Assembly (NCBI GenBank): GCA_900239685.1 | Contig: OENT01000887.1 | Span: 1-64,000 of the forward strand | DNA: 64,000 nucleotides | From: Rotaria macrura | Lineage: Eukaryota; Rotifera; Eurotatoria; Philodinida; Philodinidae | Direction: 5' to 3' | In this document: positions 63,201-64,000 of the stretch, one piece after another | How positions within the stretch are numbered: the first letter of the stretch is position 1 | Layout of the letters: each line of letters starts with the position of its first letter | Notes under the pieces: model-generated | What the model saw: the letters and a program-made list of their open reading frames with translations, nothing else | Database searches by the model: none | What the model was told of the DNA's origin: nothing | Translations under genes and position numbers: made by a program

Positions 63201-63436
63201 CTACCTTTCAGGCAAATTTTTGAGTTCAGTACCCTAAGAAAAATTTCGTGTGTCTGAGACGTATAAAGCTTCTCAGGAACAGAAACGTTCTTATTTCATA
63301 CGCTATTGATCATGCTCTTTACAATAGTAAACTTAGCTTTCTCTACTTTTGAGTTGGAATCCTTCATGCGCATGAGTGACCGATGGTTGGTTTTGACCGA
63401 TCCGGATTGAATATATTAAAACAAGTCAACGTTAAT

Positions 63437-63625
63437 ATTTTAAAAGTAAAATTTTAAAACTTATCTACTTTAACTTTAATATTGTAAAAGTAAAAGTTTA
63501 AAGTGCGTACACTTTAACTTTAACTTTAAAGTTTAAAGTGTACTTACTTTAACTTTAAAGTTAAAGTTTAAAGTATAGTACTTTAACTTTAAGTTTAAAG
63601 AAAAGTTAAAGTGCCACCCCTAGAC
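63437..63625. repeat. AACTTTA/TAAAGTT word island, copy 2 (inverted)
   Basis: Same vocabulary as the island at 58280-58548. It ends AAGTTAAAGTGCCACCCCTA, which is the reverse complement of the TAGG(A/G)GTGGCACTTTAACTT edge of copy 1. It therefore lies in opposite orientation about 5 kb away. Confidence 0.75.
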
Positions 63626-64000
63626 AGGACCTCTCATCGATGTTTTTTCTTTTCTCAAAGTTTATCTCAAATAATTCTGGGTAGCTGTGATATGAAAAAT
63701 AGGAAACGGTAGAAAAGTATTTAAGAAAATAACTCTTGCACATTTAGACTTATCGAATGTTCTTCTGACTTTTTCATGTGGTTTTCTCCAGATCGTAGTT
63801 TATCCTAGCAATGAATCTTATATTATTCCGTCGAATAGCTGTATAGTATACGTGAAAATAAGAACAGCAATGCAAGCCGGAAAGTTGAGTTAATCAAAAG
63901 CATAATCATCAAAATTTTTATCATTATTTGAAGGAAAAAATGCGAATCTTTTTCTTCAAACATGAAATCTAATTGAATGTTTAGTTCTCTCTATGACTCA

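Larger units (their letters stand above)
46522..64000. other. Gene-poor region rich in relics and word islands
   Basis: No intact gene was found on either strand over 17 kb. Open frames are short and without motifs, except a possible gypsy-like relic at 49749-49958. A GC-richer stretch at 56930-58100 may be transposon-derived. Several word-type islands are listed separately. The rest is AT-rich DNA in which I see nothing. Confidence 0.55.

Noticed and set aside
1-64000. tRNA, rRNA, CRISPR arrays or bacterial operons
   Set aside because: No cloverleaf, rRNA-like block or spaced direct repeat array was recognised by eye, and the spliced genes are eukaryotic.

Overview
The window is AT-rich nuclear DNA from a small-genome metazoan. 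Seven multi-exon protein genes can be reconstructed by hand, each with canonical GT-AG introns, an open frame and a CDS length divisible by three. Most introns are about 50-80 nt. Gene content (SLC45 transporter, nephrin-like adhesion protein, ariadne RBR ligase, CPTP, acetyl-CoA synthetase) is animal. Intron size, base composition and splice-acceptor sites placed just before several ATGs (suggesting spliced-leader trans-splicing) fit a bdelloid rotifer best. That assignment is an inference, not proof.

Layout. 1-10.1 kb: no supported gene; degenerate repeat islands and a few weak ORFs. 10.1-13.6 kb: two minus-strand membrane-protein genes, an SLC45-type sugar/H+ transporter (485 aa) downstream of a four-TM, MS4A/CD20-like protein (238 aa). 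13.6-22.5 kb: gene-poor, with microsatellites and short coding-like fragments that may be relics. 22.55-28.59 kb (+): a 15-exon immunoglobulin/FN3 adhesion receptor (929 aa). 28.6-32.1 kb: repeat islands, a possible hAT-like relic and a relic of the RBR gene tail. 32.5-46.5 kb: the gene-dense core, with an ariadne-like RBR ubiquitin ligase (924 aa, -) head-to-head with a 321-aa protein resembling the HCF-1 regulator HCFC1R1 (+). The latter is followed after only 117 nt by CPTP (262 aa, +), which converges on a mitochondrial-type acetyl-CoA synthetase (758 aa, -). 46.5-64 kb: no intact gene; relics and word-like repeat islands.

The genes do not form an obvious pathway. CPTP and acetyl-CoA synthetase both touch lipid metabolism but are merely neighbours. 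The most unusual signal is a set of repeat islands, each built from one short word and its reverse complement shuffled over 120-430 bp (for example AACTTTA/TAAAGTT at 58.3 and 63.5 kb, ATCGGA/TCCGAT in several places). Several share edge sequences (CCCAGGGCA; TAGGRGTGGCAC), which suggests mobile or propagated units. The second is a probable two-gene transcription unit (HCFC1R1-like plus CPTP) with a trans-splice-type acceptor between the genes. I saw no tRNA, rRNA or CRISPR array.
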